Source: Dillenia suffruticosa (lineage: Eukaryota > Streptophyta > Magnoliopsida > Dilleniales > Dilleniaceae). From it: DNA of 64,000 nt. This document shows positions 1-11,143 of the stretch, piece by piece. The stretch spans positions 31,194,761 through 31,258,760 of the forward strand of contig JAVTVX010000012.1 of assembly GCA_033439265.1 (NCBI GenBank). The letters are read 5' to 3'. Positions within the stretch are counted from its first letter, which is position 1. Each line of letters opens with the position of its first letter. Made by a program: the position numbers and the translations under genes. The notes below the pieces were generated by a model. The model did no database searches and was not told where the DNA came from. It saw only the letters and a program-made list of their open reading frames with translations.

Positions 1-244
1 AGCACGAAGTGAATGTTGGTAAGATGCTAGAAACTAAACCCTTCCATTCTTTCCCCACAACAGAAAAGAAAAAAAGTAGAAAAGAAAAGAAAAAAGAAAA
101 AGGGAAATGTGCTTTAAATTGTGGCAAGACTGTGGCGTCTCCTAAATTGCTTATTCGTTTTTATCATGATTTGCAGCTATCTCTAATTCATTTGGATTTG
201 GTGGACACAACTCTGTGGTTGTCTTCTCTGGATTTAAGCCTTGA
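1..244 (+). CDS. KAS1: 3-oxoacyl-[ACP] synthase I, plastid (KAS I), last two exons (partial)
   Basis: C-terminal end of a beta-ketoacyl-ACP synthase, the plastid condensing enzyme that elongates fatty acids up to C16. Exon 1-18 encodes (Q)HEVNV plus the first base of Ala. It is followed by a GT donor at 19 and an intron 19-176 ending in TTGCAG. Exon 177-244 encodes AISNSFGFGGHNSVVVFSGF, then KP and a TGA at 242-244. NSFGFGGHNS is the conserved C-terminal glycine-rich motif of thiolase-fold KAS enzymes. The ending in -FSGFKP resembles KAS I rather than KAS II (recalled, not searched). The rest of the gene, including the Cys-His-His triad, lies upstream of the window. An open frame running through the intron is not the real product. 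Confidence 0.88.
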
Positions 245-1568
245 TCAAGATCACTATTGGAGCTTGCAATATCTGCCAGAAAAGCAGTGCCTAGTTACAG
301 ATCTGATTAACCACGCTGGCGACTGCTTTTACCATTACTGCTTTTTTTCTGGGGTGAACTTGCAGCAAATGCCATTTTAGAGCGCCATTCATAAGGTTAT
401 TCATGTAGTAATAAAAGGTTGGGAATGTAGCTGTAGGACCTCGAGCCAAATTTTAGGTAGGATGATCATGGCCTGCAGGCTTTTTATTGTCAAGGGGGCA
501 TGAGATTTTGTTCAGTTTTGTATCATTTGATGGATTGAACAAATTGAAGTTGCATCACTCTTAAATTCTCTGGGTTGTTTTGTCATTGGCCCAGATGGGC
601 TTCTCTTTATTTATTTATTTTTTAAATTTTCTTTTGTTATTTTAAAATGGCTCAACAAATGTAGAATGTATGGAGAATGTTTATCGCCTCAACTTAATTA
701 TTTGGAGAATGCTAGATTTAAGTAGTTATGTATCTATTTTATAAACTTGAGCAGATGGGCTCACAAGTAATCGAACAGAACTAAGGTTAAAAGAGCGAGT
801 GATAGTTATCCAGGGATTGATTTATATTGGAACTTGGAACTGGAAGACAATTTCTCATGTAGCAGTTATGACTTGTAAATGTACAGCCAGCAATGCTCTG
901 CAATCGCAACATTTGAATCTTAATGGCAGGAGTTTCTTTCGGTGAAATAAGTTTAAATTTTAATAGCAATCGATCGTAATCGTTAGTTCATTAGTTCGAT
1001 CCGTCGTTGTTTACTCGGTTGTTGTATAGGAGAGGATAAATCTCATGGTACAACCTTAACCCCACATAGCTCCTAATGGATTAAAGTTGTAACTTGTATA
1101 CTGAAGGTGAGTTATTTCTTTAATCCTGATGGGCTTTCTTTTCCAAGTCAATTATGGTGAAGTTGAAAATTTGAAATACTTCAGCTGAGTAACTTTTAGG
1201 TCGTGTGTGGTACAAGAACGACTTGGACTGCCCAATCGATGGTATCTGGAAAATTAGATAAATTCAAGTTGATAAATTCAAGTTAACTCAATTTCAATCC
1301 ATTTTAACTAATTATATATATACTATGATTCAATTGAAACAAAAAATTTAATAAAAAAATGTATAAATAGTTAATTTTTATAAAAATATTTAATTATTAT
1401 TATATTAACAATTTTTCATATTAAAAAATCGAATTTAAGGGAGTTGCCGAACTTTCCCATGTGTAGTACCGAACAGCGATGAGCTTTGCTAATGCTAAGA
1501 TAGGGAGTAACTTGAAGACTAGGATGCAAAAGGAGAAGAAGTTGGAGAGGATCAGCTGAAGAAGACAA
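245..1568. other. KAS I 3' UTR and intergenic DNA
   Basis: The first few hundred bases after the KAS I stop are T-rich, intron-free and consistent with a 3' UTR; I could not fix the poly(A) site. From about 1300 the sequence becomes very AT-rich and I recognise no gene in it. Confidence 0.5.
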
Positions 1569-2061
1569 GTGAAACGACTGGTGAAGTTAAAAACATATGG
1601 GGCAGCCAATTTGACGACGGGAATAGCAGGTGCGGGAGGCATCTTTCGTGACAGTAGAGGGGAATCGATCTATGGTTACATGATAAACATTGGAAAAGCC
1701 AAAGTGGACATGGTAGAGTTTTGGGGGAGAATTGCAAAAAGCAAAAGGAAAACTAGGCTTGCGGTGGAGATGGATCCCTTAGCTAAACAGAGGGGTGCCG
1801 GTCCATCTTGCCCTAAGAGTATTGATACACGAATGTAAAGCATTGACGATAGAGGAGCAGGTGATCACAGTGAGACACGTCTATTGGGAAGCTAACCGAT
1901 GTGCAGACAAGTTGGCATGTTTAGGTCAGGAAACGAGTATAGGAACAACAAAGCTAGCTAACGCTATAGTTGAGCTGCTGACCTTGTTGAGAGAGGATGC
2001 GGAAGGAGCAGGTTTCTTGAGGAAGCGAAAGGGGAAAAATGGGGTTAGGCGTGGCTCCTAG
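1569..2061 (+). pseudogene. RNase H-like domain fragment of a LINE-type element
   Basis: Two overlapping frames together resemble the plant 'putative ribonuclease H' domain found at the end of LINE polyproteins. The first, about 1585-1780, has AGAGGIFRDSRGESIYGY, then a degenerate (M)VEFWG and VEMD. The second, from about 1795, has VRHVYWEANRCADKLACLG, the usual HVxREANxxAD end of the domain. The frame changes between the parts, and the first catalytic Asp position reads Tyr (TYGAAN where TDGAAN is usual), so it cannot be active. No reverse transcriptase lies beside it. Confidence 0.65.
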
Positions 2062-2116
2062 TTTTTGAAGCTGATGATGTGCTTTTCCTTCCTTTGTGTT
2101 CTTTATTCCATCTTCC

Positions 2117-2118
<2 letters not shown>

Positions 2119-2153
<35 letters not shown>
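2119..2153. repeat. (AT)n microsatellite
   Basis: About 17 uninterrupted TA/AT dinucleotides lying between the two convergent RNase H fragments. Confidence 0.95.
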
Positions 2154-2156
<3 letters not shown>

Positions 2157-2320
2157 GCACAGGGAATGGAGGAAAACTGAAAAGGGACCAACCCAAAAAT
2201 CAAAAAAAGGAGCACAAAGCAGAGGCGGGGGATCCAACTCAGACGTCCCTTATTAGATGGGATGCATGAGTGGAAACTAACTTCTTCTTCTAGCCTAGGA
2301 GATTCCCCCCAAATCAAGCT

Positions 2321-2715
2321 TCAAAGTTCCACTTTTGGAGGAGGACCGACGGACTCGATGAGACCAGGTTGGATTCCTTTCCCTATCTCCACCAACTTAT
2401 TTGCGCATCTATTGGCCTCCCTGTACACATGCAAGATATGATGAATACCCAACTCACTCATGAGCTCTTTGCAGTCCAAAACCATGTTTTTCCATGGATG
2501 ATTTATGCCAACCTCTCTGTTCACGGTGAAACCCACATTAAGGGAGTCACACTCGACCACTAACTCCCTAGTACCCCGATCCTTGGCTATCCTTAACCTC
2601 TCTTTTAAGCCTATATCTCTGCCAAGTCGCCTTTCGCAGAGCCCACATTAGCCCAAAAACCATAGGTCCACTCTCCTTGTTGTTCCTAAAGAGCCCATCA
2701 GTACTGGCATTTTTT
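2321..2715 (-). pseudogene. RNase H-like domain fragment, opposite strand
   Basis: Read on the minus strand from about 2715 down: STDGLFRNNKESGP (first catalytic Asp kept), a frame-shifted middle, then ELVVECDSLNVG, GINHPWKNMVLDCKELMSEL and HVYREANRCANKL, ending GPPPKVEL before a stop. It is the same domain type as the fragment at 1569-2061 but on the opposite strand, and it also needs frame changes to read through. It represents a separate insertion or an inverted rearrangement. Confidence 0.65.
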
Positions 2716-3225
2716 TTTTGTGGATAATCAGTAGTAGCATTGCCGCCCTCTAACCTGTCTCCACCATCAACATTGAGCTATTGTTTTCTCTTGACCTTGG
2801 TAAAAAAAAATATTAGTAAAATATCATGAGAAAGGAAAAGGAAAAGGAAAAGGATAATATTAATCGACGGATAGTCAATCTAGTGAGATGGTGTACTAAA
2901 TCTTTTAATCAAATTTTAGATTTGAAAATTAAGAATGAAAAAGATTATATTAGAAAAGTCACCCCTGAATAGAGCTATTGTAAATATTCGAATTAGATTA
3001 GTCGGAATATAATTTCGGATATCAATAGTAAAAAAAATAAATAAATAATTGGGCCGGCCCAATAAAGTAACGGCTTGTGTAATCTTTGGATCCTCCCATC
3101 GGTCTATCCAAACAAAATCTCCAGCCAAAACGAGGTGCTGTTTCTCAAATCCCCATCCCCCCCCCCCCCAACCGCGGCTTCTTAGGTCGAAGGGAAGTCG
3201 GTTCTCTCTCTCCCGTTCAGTAACA
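2716..3225. other. 5' flank of the MCM3 pseudogene
   Basis: AT-rich stretch with poly-A runs, the site II palindrome at 3048-3063 and a run of about a dozen C at 3158-3170. It probably holds the former promoter and 5' leader of the MCM3 copy that starts at 3226. Confidence 0.45.
3048..3063. promoter_or_regulatory. Palindromic site II (TGGGCC) element
   Basis: ATTGGGCCGGCCCAAT is a perfect 16-bp palindrome holding two opposed GGGCC site II cores. Site II motifs (TGGGCC/T) are TCP-factor sites enriched in promoters of plant proliferation genes, and this one lies about 165 bp upstream of the MCM3 copy's ATG. Its function is inferred from motif and position only. Confidence 0.4.
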
Positions 3226-3739
3226 ATGGACATCAGCGAATAAGCAAGAGCAGCTCACAAAAGAAATCTCCTCAAATTCCTCGATCAAGATGTAATCGAT
3301 CTCTTCTTTTTCTCTCTAAAAATCATGAATTTTTCAACTCAGTTAGGGCGTTTATGGAGATACAATCAGGAAAATGACACACGAGAAGCGACGTCCTCGT
3401 CTTATTATCAACATCTCGGATCAACATGACTACTCCACCGACTTGGCTTCACGGTATTCTCTCTCTGGTTCTCTTTTTTTTTTTTCCCTCTCTCCCCACT
3501 TTGACCCGGCTCTTGTGTCTTTTGATGTAATTAGGGTTCTTCGGAGTCCGAGCGAGTATATGCAGCCGTTTTCTGATGCTGTTACAGAAGTGGCTCGGAA
3601 CATCGATCCGAAGTATTTGAAGGAGAACAAGTACCGATTGGATTTGAAGGTCCTTTTGTGTCTCGCAGGGTTTTCTCCCAGAGATCTTCTCTCTTCCTTC
3701 ATGGGTTCCATGGTTTGCGTCCAAGGCATTGTTACGACA

Positions 3740-6206
3740 GTAGGTTTGGGAGTGGGAGAGAAAAGAAAAAATTTTTTTATGGAGTTTTATAAAAGAAAAG
3801 AAAAGGAATCAAATTCTTTGAAAATAAAAAGTTTTACTTTAAACTTTTTTAAAGAATATTTTGAAATATAAAAAATGATTAATTTTAGAATTTTCTCTTT
3901 CTTTCGTCTCTTTCCATTTTTGAGAAAGAAAAAATTTTAAATTTTGAAAGATCTCAGATTCATCCAAATTCTTCTTTTTTATCATACCTAAACTCCCAAA
4001 TGAAAAAAAAAAAATCATAACTTTCTCTTCTAATCTTTTCTTTTCTCTTTTGAACTTTCCATCCAAACGAGCTGTAAATGCACGCTTCTCTCTCCTTCTC
4101 CCTCTCCCTAATTTAATTGACGATGGAGGATGGAGGTCATTCGAAGGAAATTCTGATATTTATGCAAAATTCCAAATTAGGGTTTAATCCTCAAACCACT
4201 TTTGAGAACCCTAAATTCTGTTATCAGAAAATGATTGAAGTTGCTTCTCCAACTCCATCTTCTCTTATTTATCAACTGCTGAGCAAACCCTCAAAGTGAA
4301 TGCGATTCTTGGTTTTGGGAGTAGTAGAATGAAATTTATTTGTGTGATGATCATGCCACTTGTTTGTGATTCACTTTACAATTAGCTCTTGAGCAGCAGG
4401 GGGCGCATTATGGACCTATGAAACCACCACCGTGTTTTCATGTAATTCACTGAATAACTAATTAATTGACAAACGAATGGTCTTGATTTGTTAACTTTGA
4501 CTATTTGTATTCCTGTACACATTGAGGTAATCTGCCCATCTGTGGCAACATGATTCATTCATTCACAGTTTTGGGTAGACAATGAATGGCTTGAAGTGTG
4601 ACAAACAAGGAATGCCACTGCAGATATAATGGGTCTTGTTGAGAAAACTAATAGAGGATGTAATGAGGTGCTTCTTATGGTTTTAAAAGGAATAAGTATG
4701 TCAATACTGCAATACTAAGATTGCACATGAAATGATGTTGTAACAACAATGCTTGGAAGGGGGGGATGAACATTGGTTGCATGTCAGAAAGATGGCACTT
4801 ATTGTACAAAACACATAGATTAACTCTTTAGATTTTTGGCCTGCTATCTGAAATGCATTTTAATGGAGGTCTCAATTGCAAAAAGCATGAAGAGAAACAA
4901 CACTAGAGCATTCTAACCAGAGAGAACTTCATGTTAGGATCATGCCAGAAAGGGCTATGTAGGTTTTATAAAAGACACCGTTCTAGTTTGTGTTTCGGAG
5001 ACTCAGAATAATCTTCAATTTCCACCCATTAAGGGTGTATGATGACGTTTCACTTGAAGGTCTAGGGAAAATTCATCTTACACGACAATATTAATAATTT
5101 CAAGACACCTAGGAAAAGGATGTGGCTCTGGCATATTGTAACTCTGTTGTTATGAGGGCTGTGTATGAAGTGGAGATATTTGTAAACTTTCAATTTGATA
5201 CTTTGTTTTGTTCAATGGGAGTCAAATGAAATTTTTGTGGTTTTTGCCAACTTTGTACATTATTATTTTACTGCAAGTGATTCCTACGGTCAACTTTCAT
5301 CCATCAATTTTTGGTAATGTTATCAAAACTAAGGCTGCGGAGCAACAAGGAAAAGAAAAATAAACTAAGGAAGCTTCAATACAAGAACCGGATATATCTG
5401 GGAAATGCCTTTTGGGGGTATGCAGTTATAAATGACATAAGGACCTATAGAAATTTTAGGCATTGCAAAGCAAACTGATCCTTTTGGTGTAGATACTATG
5501 GGAGTTTATATCAATTAATAAAGAAAGAAAACATGTTCAAAATGAAGCTGTGGTAAAGTATCATGATGTTGAGGCTCATAAAGTGAAGAGCTATAACAAG
5601 AAATGAAGATATAAATCCTGTGTGAGTTGGTTAAGAGAGTTAAAGTTGAGTATATGATGATTGAAACCATGATGCTGATTATCATGTGGAATGGTGGATG
5701 CACTTCTGAGATTTGTTACTGTTTATCATGCCCTTTTATCCCAATAAGAAAGGAGGTTGTTGTTCTATACTCTCTCTCTCTCTCTCTCTCTCTCTCACAG
5801 CATGCATGCACTTTATTTTAACACAATGTGGAAGAAAAAGAATTTACCTTGTTTGTTTTTACTTCTCCTTGCTTGTTTCATCCAAGGATATCACCACAAT
5901 CATGATTTTATTTATTGTAGTTACTGACCACAAGTGCAAAGTCTTTATGCCTATTACAAGAAGTGTTTTGCTTTATCTATTACTTGATTAAAAATCAAAG
6001 TTTTAGCATAGGTACTCCAACTCAATGAAGTTTGTGGACATTTCGTTATTTTATTTCTTTATCTTTTTTTTTTTTTGTAGTTTTAGTTTTATTCTCGAAT
6101 CTGGCTCCTATTATTCTTTGTTGCATGGCAGTTGTTGGCATGCCAAAACAAGTGTCTAGTAAGCCTAATGTACCTATTTGTGTCTGTTGCTGCTACCGAT
6201 CTTCAG
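3740..6206. other. Enlarged intron 3 of the MCM3 pseudogene
   Basis: A 2.5 kb gap between the exon encoding GSMVCVQGIVT and the exon encoding [14 protein letters not shown]. It starts with A/T-rich purine-heavy DNA to about 4080 and contains a (TC)n microsatellite at about 5769-5797. I see no recognisable coding sequence. Confidence 0.55.
5769..5797. repeat. (CT)n microsatellite
   Basis: About 14 CT dinucleotides in a row, inside intron 3 of the MCM3 pseudogene. Confidence 0.9.
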
Positions 6207-7253
6207 GTTCCCTTGTAAGGCCAATGGTTGTAAAAAGTGTTCACTTCTGTCCTACAAATGGAAATTTTCTTAGCCGTGAGTATCGAGATATTACATCCAA
6301 TATGGGCTTGCCTACGAGGTCTGTCTACCCAACATGGGTAATTTCCTGACACTTCCTATTATTACCCTTCTGATAGTAATTAAGAACCGAGTGTTTTTTT
6401 TAAGAGCTAAAATATCGTTCAAAATGAAACTGGCAACTTACTGGTCATGGAATGTGCAAGTATAAAGATCATCAGACTCTATCAATGCAAGAGGTGCCTG
6501 AGAACTCACCCCCTTACCGGCTTCCAAGAACTGTTGATGTCATGGTTGAGGATGAAGTGGTGGATTCGTGTACGCCTGCAGATCATGTTGCAATTGTGGG
6601 AATTTATAAAGCTCTTCCTGGGAAAAGCAAGGGCAATGTTAATGGGGTCTTCAGGTTGCCTTTATTACCTACTGTGTAAAACTATTGTTTTCACCGTATT
6701 TACCTAGAGAACATGTTAGATGTGCCAAAAAAAAAAGTTAAAAAGTAAATTACCAAATGAGATGCGGCATAGTTTTATTAATTGAAATATTGTATCACTT
6801 ATTGTGACATGCATTCTGGCGACCAATGAATATGTACCACACTAGATTTGGCATCTTTGAACTCCTTTTTGGCAAGTCTGATCACACTACTCTTCTTATT
6901 TCCTATTCTGCAAGCCTGTCCCTAACTTCTTTTGTAGGACGGTCCTTATAGGTAACAATATTTCTTTACTCAACAAAGATGCAAGTACCCCAATCTACAC
7001 GACAAGACATAAGGGACATAAAATCTATAGCTGCGAGACAGGATACATTTGATCTGCTTGGTAATTCACTCGCGCCATCTATATGTGGACATTCTTGGAT
7101 GAAGAAAGCGGAGATACTGTTGATGCTAGGCGGAGTTGAAAAGAACTTAATGAATGGAACACACTTGCGAGGGTGAGCCACACTGTGATCTCTCTGCTGA
7201 AAATGTGTTTTCTTGACCGAATCTTATATCTGTCCTTCACCATTCTTACTTAA

Positions 7254-7454
<201 letters not shown>

Positions 7455-7487
7455 TAATTCAGTATTGAGAGCTTATCTCAAGGATGA

Positions 7488-7634
<147 letters not shown>

Positions 7635-8513
7635 TGACAATTGCCAAAGCTGGTATTCATGCACCTCTAAATGCTCGGTGCAGTGTGGTTGCGGCTGCCA
7701 ATGGATCTGTAAGTTTTACCTGACGTTCCCAATAACACCAAGATTTGAAAAGTTGCTTCTTTATATTCTTTCCTTGACCTGATTATTTGGCCTTTTTTAC
7801 TGGATGTCTTCAGTATGACCGTTCATTGACACCAACAAAAAACATTGGATTTCCAGATTCGATGCTTTCTCTTTTTGATTTATTATTTATTGTATTGGAT
7901 CAAATGGACATTGATATTGACAGACACATCTCAGAGCATGTATTGCGTATGCATCGTTATCGACCCACAACAGATGGAGGTATGTCTCGTTTGGAGTTGA
8001 AAAGTTCACTTTGTTCACATTAATGAAGATATTACCTCCAGCAACTTAATTTTAGGTGAGAGAGGACTTGATGGAAATTCAAGATATGGAAACGAAAATG
8101 AAGCTGATACAGGATCATCGGTATTTGTCAAGTATAACCGGATGCTGTATGGCAAAAGAACAGGAAGAGGTCAGAAGCAAGAGACACTCACCATCAAGTT
8201 TCTCAAGAAATATATCCATTATGCAAAGCATAGGACTCAGCCTAAGCTGACTGATGAGGTGAGGATGCATTTTTTTCTGGTTCTTTTTCAAGTCTTTTGC
8301 TGTCTTCAAGTCATCATCTGCAGGGTTTTACATCCCATCAATAGCATGTTTGGATTGATATTTGCTGTCTTAATCTGCATGTTAAATTAAAATCTTGTTT
8401 CTCTGTGCTGATTTATCTGTTGTCATAATAGACATCAGAACAAATTGCTACGTCATATGCAGAGCTTTGAAATGCGAGCTCAGATGCAAAGGTTTGTCTT
8501 GCAGGCTTATATG

Positions 8514-8518
8514 GCATC
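8514..8518. repeat. Target site duplication, left copy
   Basis: GCATC immediately before the 5' LTR, matching GCATC at 14844-14848 immediately after the 3' LTR. Five bp is the usual Ty1/copia duplication length. Confidence 0.75.
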
Positions 8519-8872
8519 TGTAAGAACAAGGGGTTGGACCATCACCCTCTATACCCTGTAAAATCATTCCTAAAAGTAAGGGATTCTTCACTCACCAAAG
8601 AGATAATCAAATATGGAGCTCAATAATGGTTGTTGATGGCACAACCATTACAAATATGGACAACTATAATAAGGGTCTCTAAACTCAATTCATTAGTTTC
8701 ACACACCATTTAGAGAGATAATTGAGAGTTTGGAAGGCTTCTTGCATGTCCAGTGGTGCTTAGAAGAGAGTTGCAGTCGCCGGAATCCATGCTGGAGGTA
8801 TAATTTGCTTCCACTTTTTTTGATTCAATTTTATTTTGTAATTCATGTATAGACTTGCATGAACATTGCACA
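8519..8872 (+). repeat. 5' LTR
   Basis: Begins TGTAAGAACAAG and ends TTGCACA, a TG...CA long terminal repeat of about 354 bp. It aligns along its length with 14486-14843, including shared blocks such as GGTTGTTGATGGCACAACCA. A single Mu-like 'TGGAAGGCTT' block and the 'GTCGCCGGAATCCATG' block are also common to both copies. Confidence 0.9.
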
Positions 8873-8874
8873 TT

Positions 8875-8885
8875 TGGTATCAGAG
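8875..8885 (+). other. Primer binding site (initiator tRNA-Met)
   Basis: TGGTATCAGAG two bases after the 5' LTR is the standard complement of the plant initiator tRNA-Met 3' end used by most copia elements. The next bases (AC instead of CC) are degenerate. Confidence 0.85.
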
Positions 8886-10360
8886 ACATTAGAACCTCTG
8901 TCTGCATTTTTCGGCAAAATTTTCAATTTTTTTGGGTTCTGAATTTTTTAAAAATTGGCCCAAATTTGACTAAATTTTGGGGTTTTGAGGTTAGAAATGA
9001 GTTTTGCATGAAATGTCAGATGAATTTTTGTTTTCAGAGTAAAAAATGGAGTTTTTTTGACACTTTCCGGCGATTTTCCGGCATTCAGACCCACCGGATC
9101 AGGGTTGAGACCCTCGGGGTCCATTCGGGTGAAGAAGACCGGATGTAGACCAAAACGATGTCGTTTTTGTCTGTAATTTTTAAAAATAATGGATCTGCCC
9201 GAAAACGTTCTGTAATTACGAAATGGCCTAAACGGGTTTTGATCTGTTGCAATCCGGTCCCTATGACCTTTCAAAAACTCACAAAATTATAAGATATTGC
9301 ACATTGGTCCCTGGCCTTTATGCAAAATCCGAGAAACCTTGAAATGTTACAGATTGGTCCCAACATATTTTAAAATGTTACAGAGTAGTCCTTTGGACTA
9401 AAAAATATTGGAAAATTTAGTTTTAATTTTAAATTTAAATTTGGGTCATTTTTTAGAATTTGAAATTAAAATTTTTAAATTTATGTGTATTATGGTATCA
9501 CACAAATGAAAAATTGTGTATTTTACACAAATTAATTTTTATATGTTTTTTTTACATATTGAGAAACATGTAAAATAAAGATTAACACTTGTACAAAATT
9601 ATAAAATCATTAAAACTTTATGATTTTATATAAATTAATTTTTGTTTGGTTTTTGCATATAAAGACGCATGCAAAATAAAGATTAAAACCTATATAAAAT
9701 TGAAGGAAAATATTTTTGTGGTTCGTATGATCTCTGATTGTTAGGATATGGCCACAACAACTTTAATATGAAAGAAATTATATATTGGGATAGCTTTGAC
9801 CACATAAAATAAAAAATATTATTTGTGATTATTTATTTTTGTGTGACAAATTTTATCCCACAGAAATTTTAGTCGTATTAAAAATAATTAATCAGAATTA
9901 GATTGTAAGATTGGATAACCTAGTTATGTGGATAGTCTACCTGACTTTGGAGTTTTCTTTACAAGATTTTTCGAGTTCAGCAGAACAAGTACATGTTTAG
10001 GAAAGTTCTGTCAACAAGACGGGAATAAGTCTAAGGTTGGCTGGTTCTTAAGCGGTCCCATGTGACCCACCACCTACCTGGAGACTTTGCTGGTGCATGA
10101 GTGATGCTGTCTTGTAGGGAAACTCTAATTCAGGGAAAAATTTTCTATATAATTTCTTCTAATTAGCCTACAGACATTAGGAAATTAAGTAATCTTGTCA
10201 ATTTTTTCATAAAATATAATAAATCTAATATGAATTAGAAATTCAGCCTACAGGCAATTGTTATGTCAGGAGATTTATTTTATATGTTTTATATCGGTAA
10301 ACATATATTAAAACCTCAACTAAAATTTGTAAACATTTTTGTTATAGCTATACCAACCGT
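8886..10360 (+). other. Untranslated leader of the copia element
   Basis: About 1.5 kb of non-coding DNA before gag. It has a C/G-richer part to about 9270 and then AT-rich DNA containing an imperfect direct repeat (about 9527-9603 and 9637-9705). No ORF here resembles a retroelement protein. Confidence 0.6.
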
Positions 10361-11106
10361 TGATATCGTTGAGTTCTCATATTAAATGGTGAGAACTATA
10401 AGGTGTGGAAGGAAAAGATACTTCTCAATTTGGGATGGTGTAACCTAGATTATGCTATCAGGCATGACAAGCCGCCTAGGATAATGGATGCCAGCTCTAC
10501 AGTGGATAAAGCTCTTTATGAGCGATGGGAGCGATCTAATTGTCTCAGTACGATATTCATTAAGGATAAAATATCAATTGGCATCCACAACTTCGTCAAT
10601 CAGCATAATGACGTCTGTGCCCTTCTTAAGGCAATTGATGAGCAATTCGAGACGTTTGATAAAGCTCTCGCTAGCACCTTGATTATGGAGTTCTCATCGA
10701 AAAGACTCATCACTATCCACAGAGTGTGCGAGCACATCATGAGGATCTGGAATATAGTGGCCCAACTAAAAACTCTTGAGATTGAGATGTCTAAATCCTT
10801 CCTACTACACTATATTTTGAATATCCTTTCACAGCCTTATAGTCCCTTTAAAATTTCCTATAACACACATAAGACTAAATGATCCATCAATGAGTTGATG
10901 ACCATGTGTGTATAGGAAGAAGGGAGGTGACTCATAAAAATGAAGGAGGGAACCAGTAGCGCATATTTGGTCATGAAAGGAAAGGCAAAGAGAAAAGCCA
11001 AACTAAAAGGAAAGGCAAAGGGACCTATCCCAATTGTAAAAAAAGAATTTACGTGTTTCTTCTGTAAAAAGAAGGAACACATAAAGAAGAAATGTGCCAA
11101 ATTTTA
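10360..11106 (+). pseudogene. copia gag (capsid and zinc-knuckle nucleocapsid), broken
   Basis: NGENYKVWKEKILLNLGW and later ALYERWERSNCL and MRIWNIVAQLKTLEIEMSKS match the copia Gag polypeptide fold. The frame is broken just before NGENY, at the TGA near 10880, and again before the nucleocapsid. The knuckle CFFCKKKEHIKKKC (11054-11095) keeps the C-X2-C-X4-H-X4-C spacing and follows a Lys/Ala-rich stretch. Gag would form the virus-like particle that packages the element's RNA; this copy cannot make one. Confidence 0.8.
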
Positions 11107-11143
11107 GAAATAGTTTGCTGCCAGAGATACGAAAATCTCTTTT

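Noticed and set aside
9-380. 123-aa open frame at the left edge
   Set aside because: It reads through the last KAS I intron in the wrong frame; the spliced KAS I frame gives the conserved FGFGGHNS ending.
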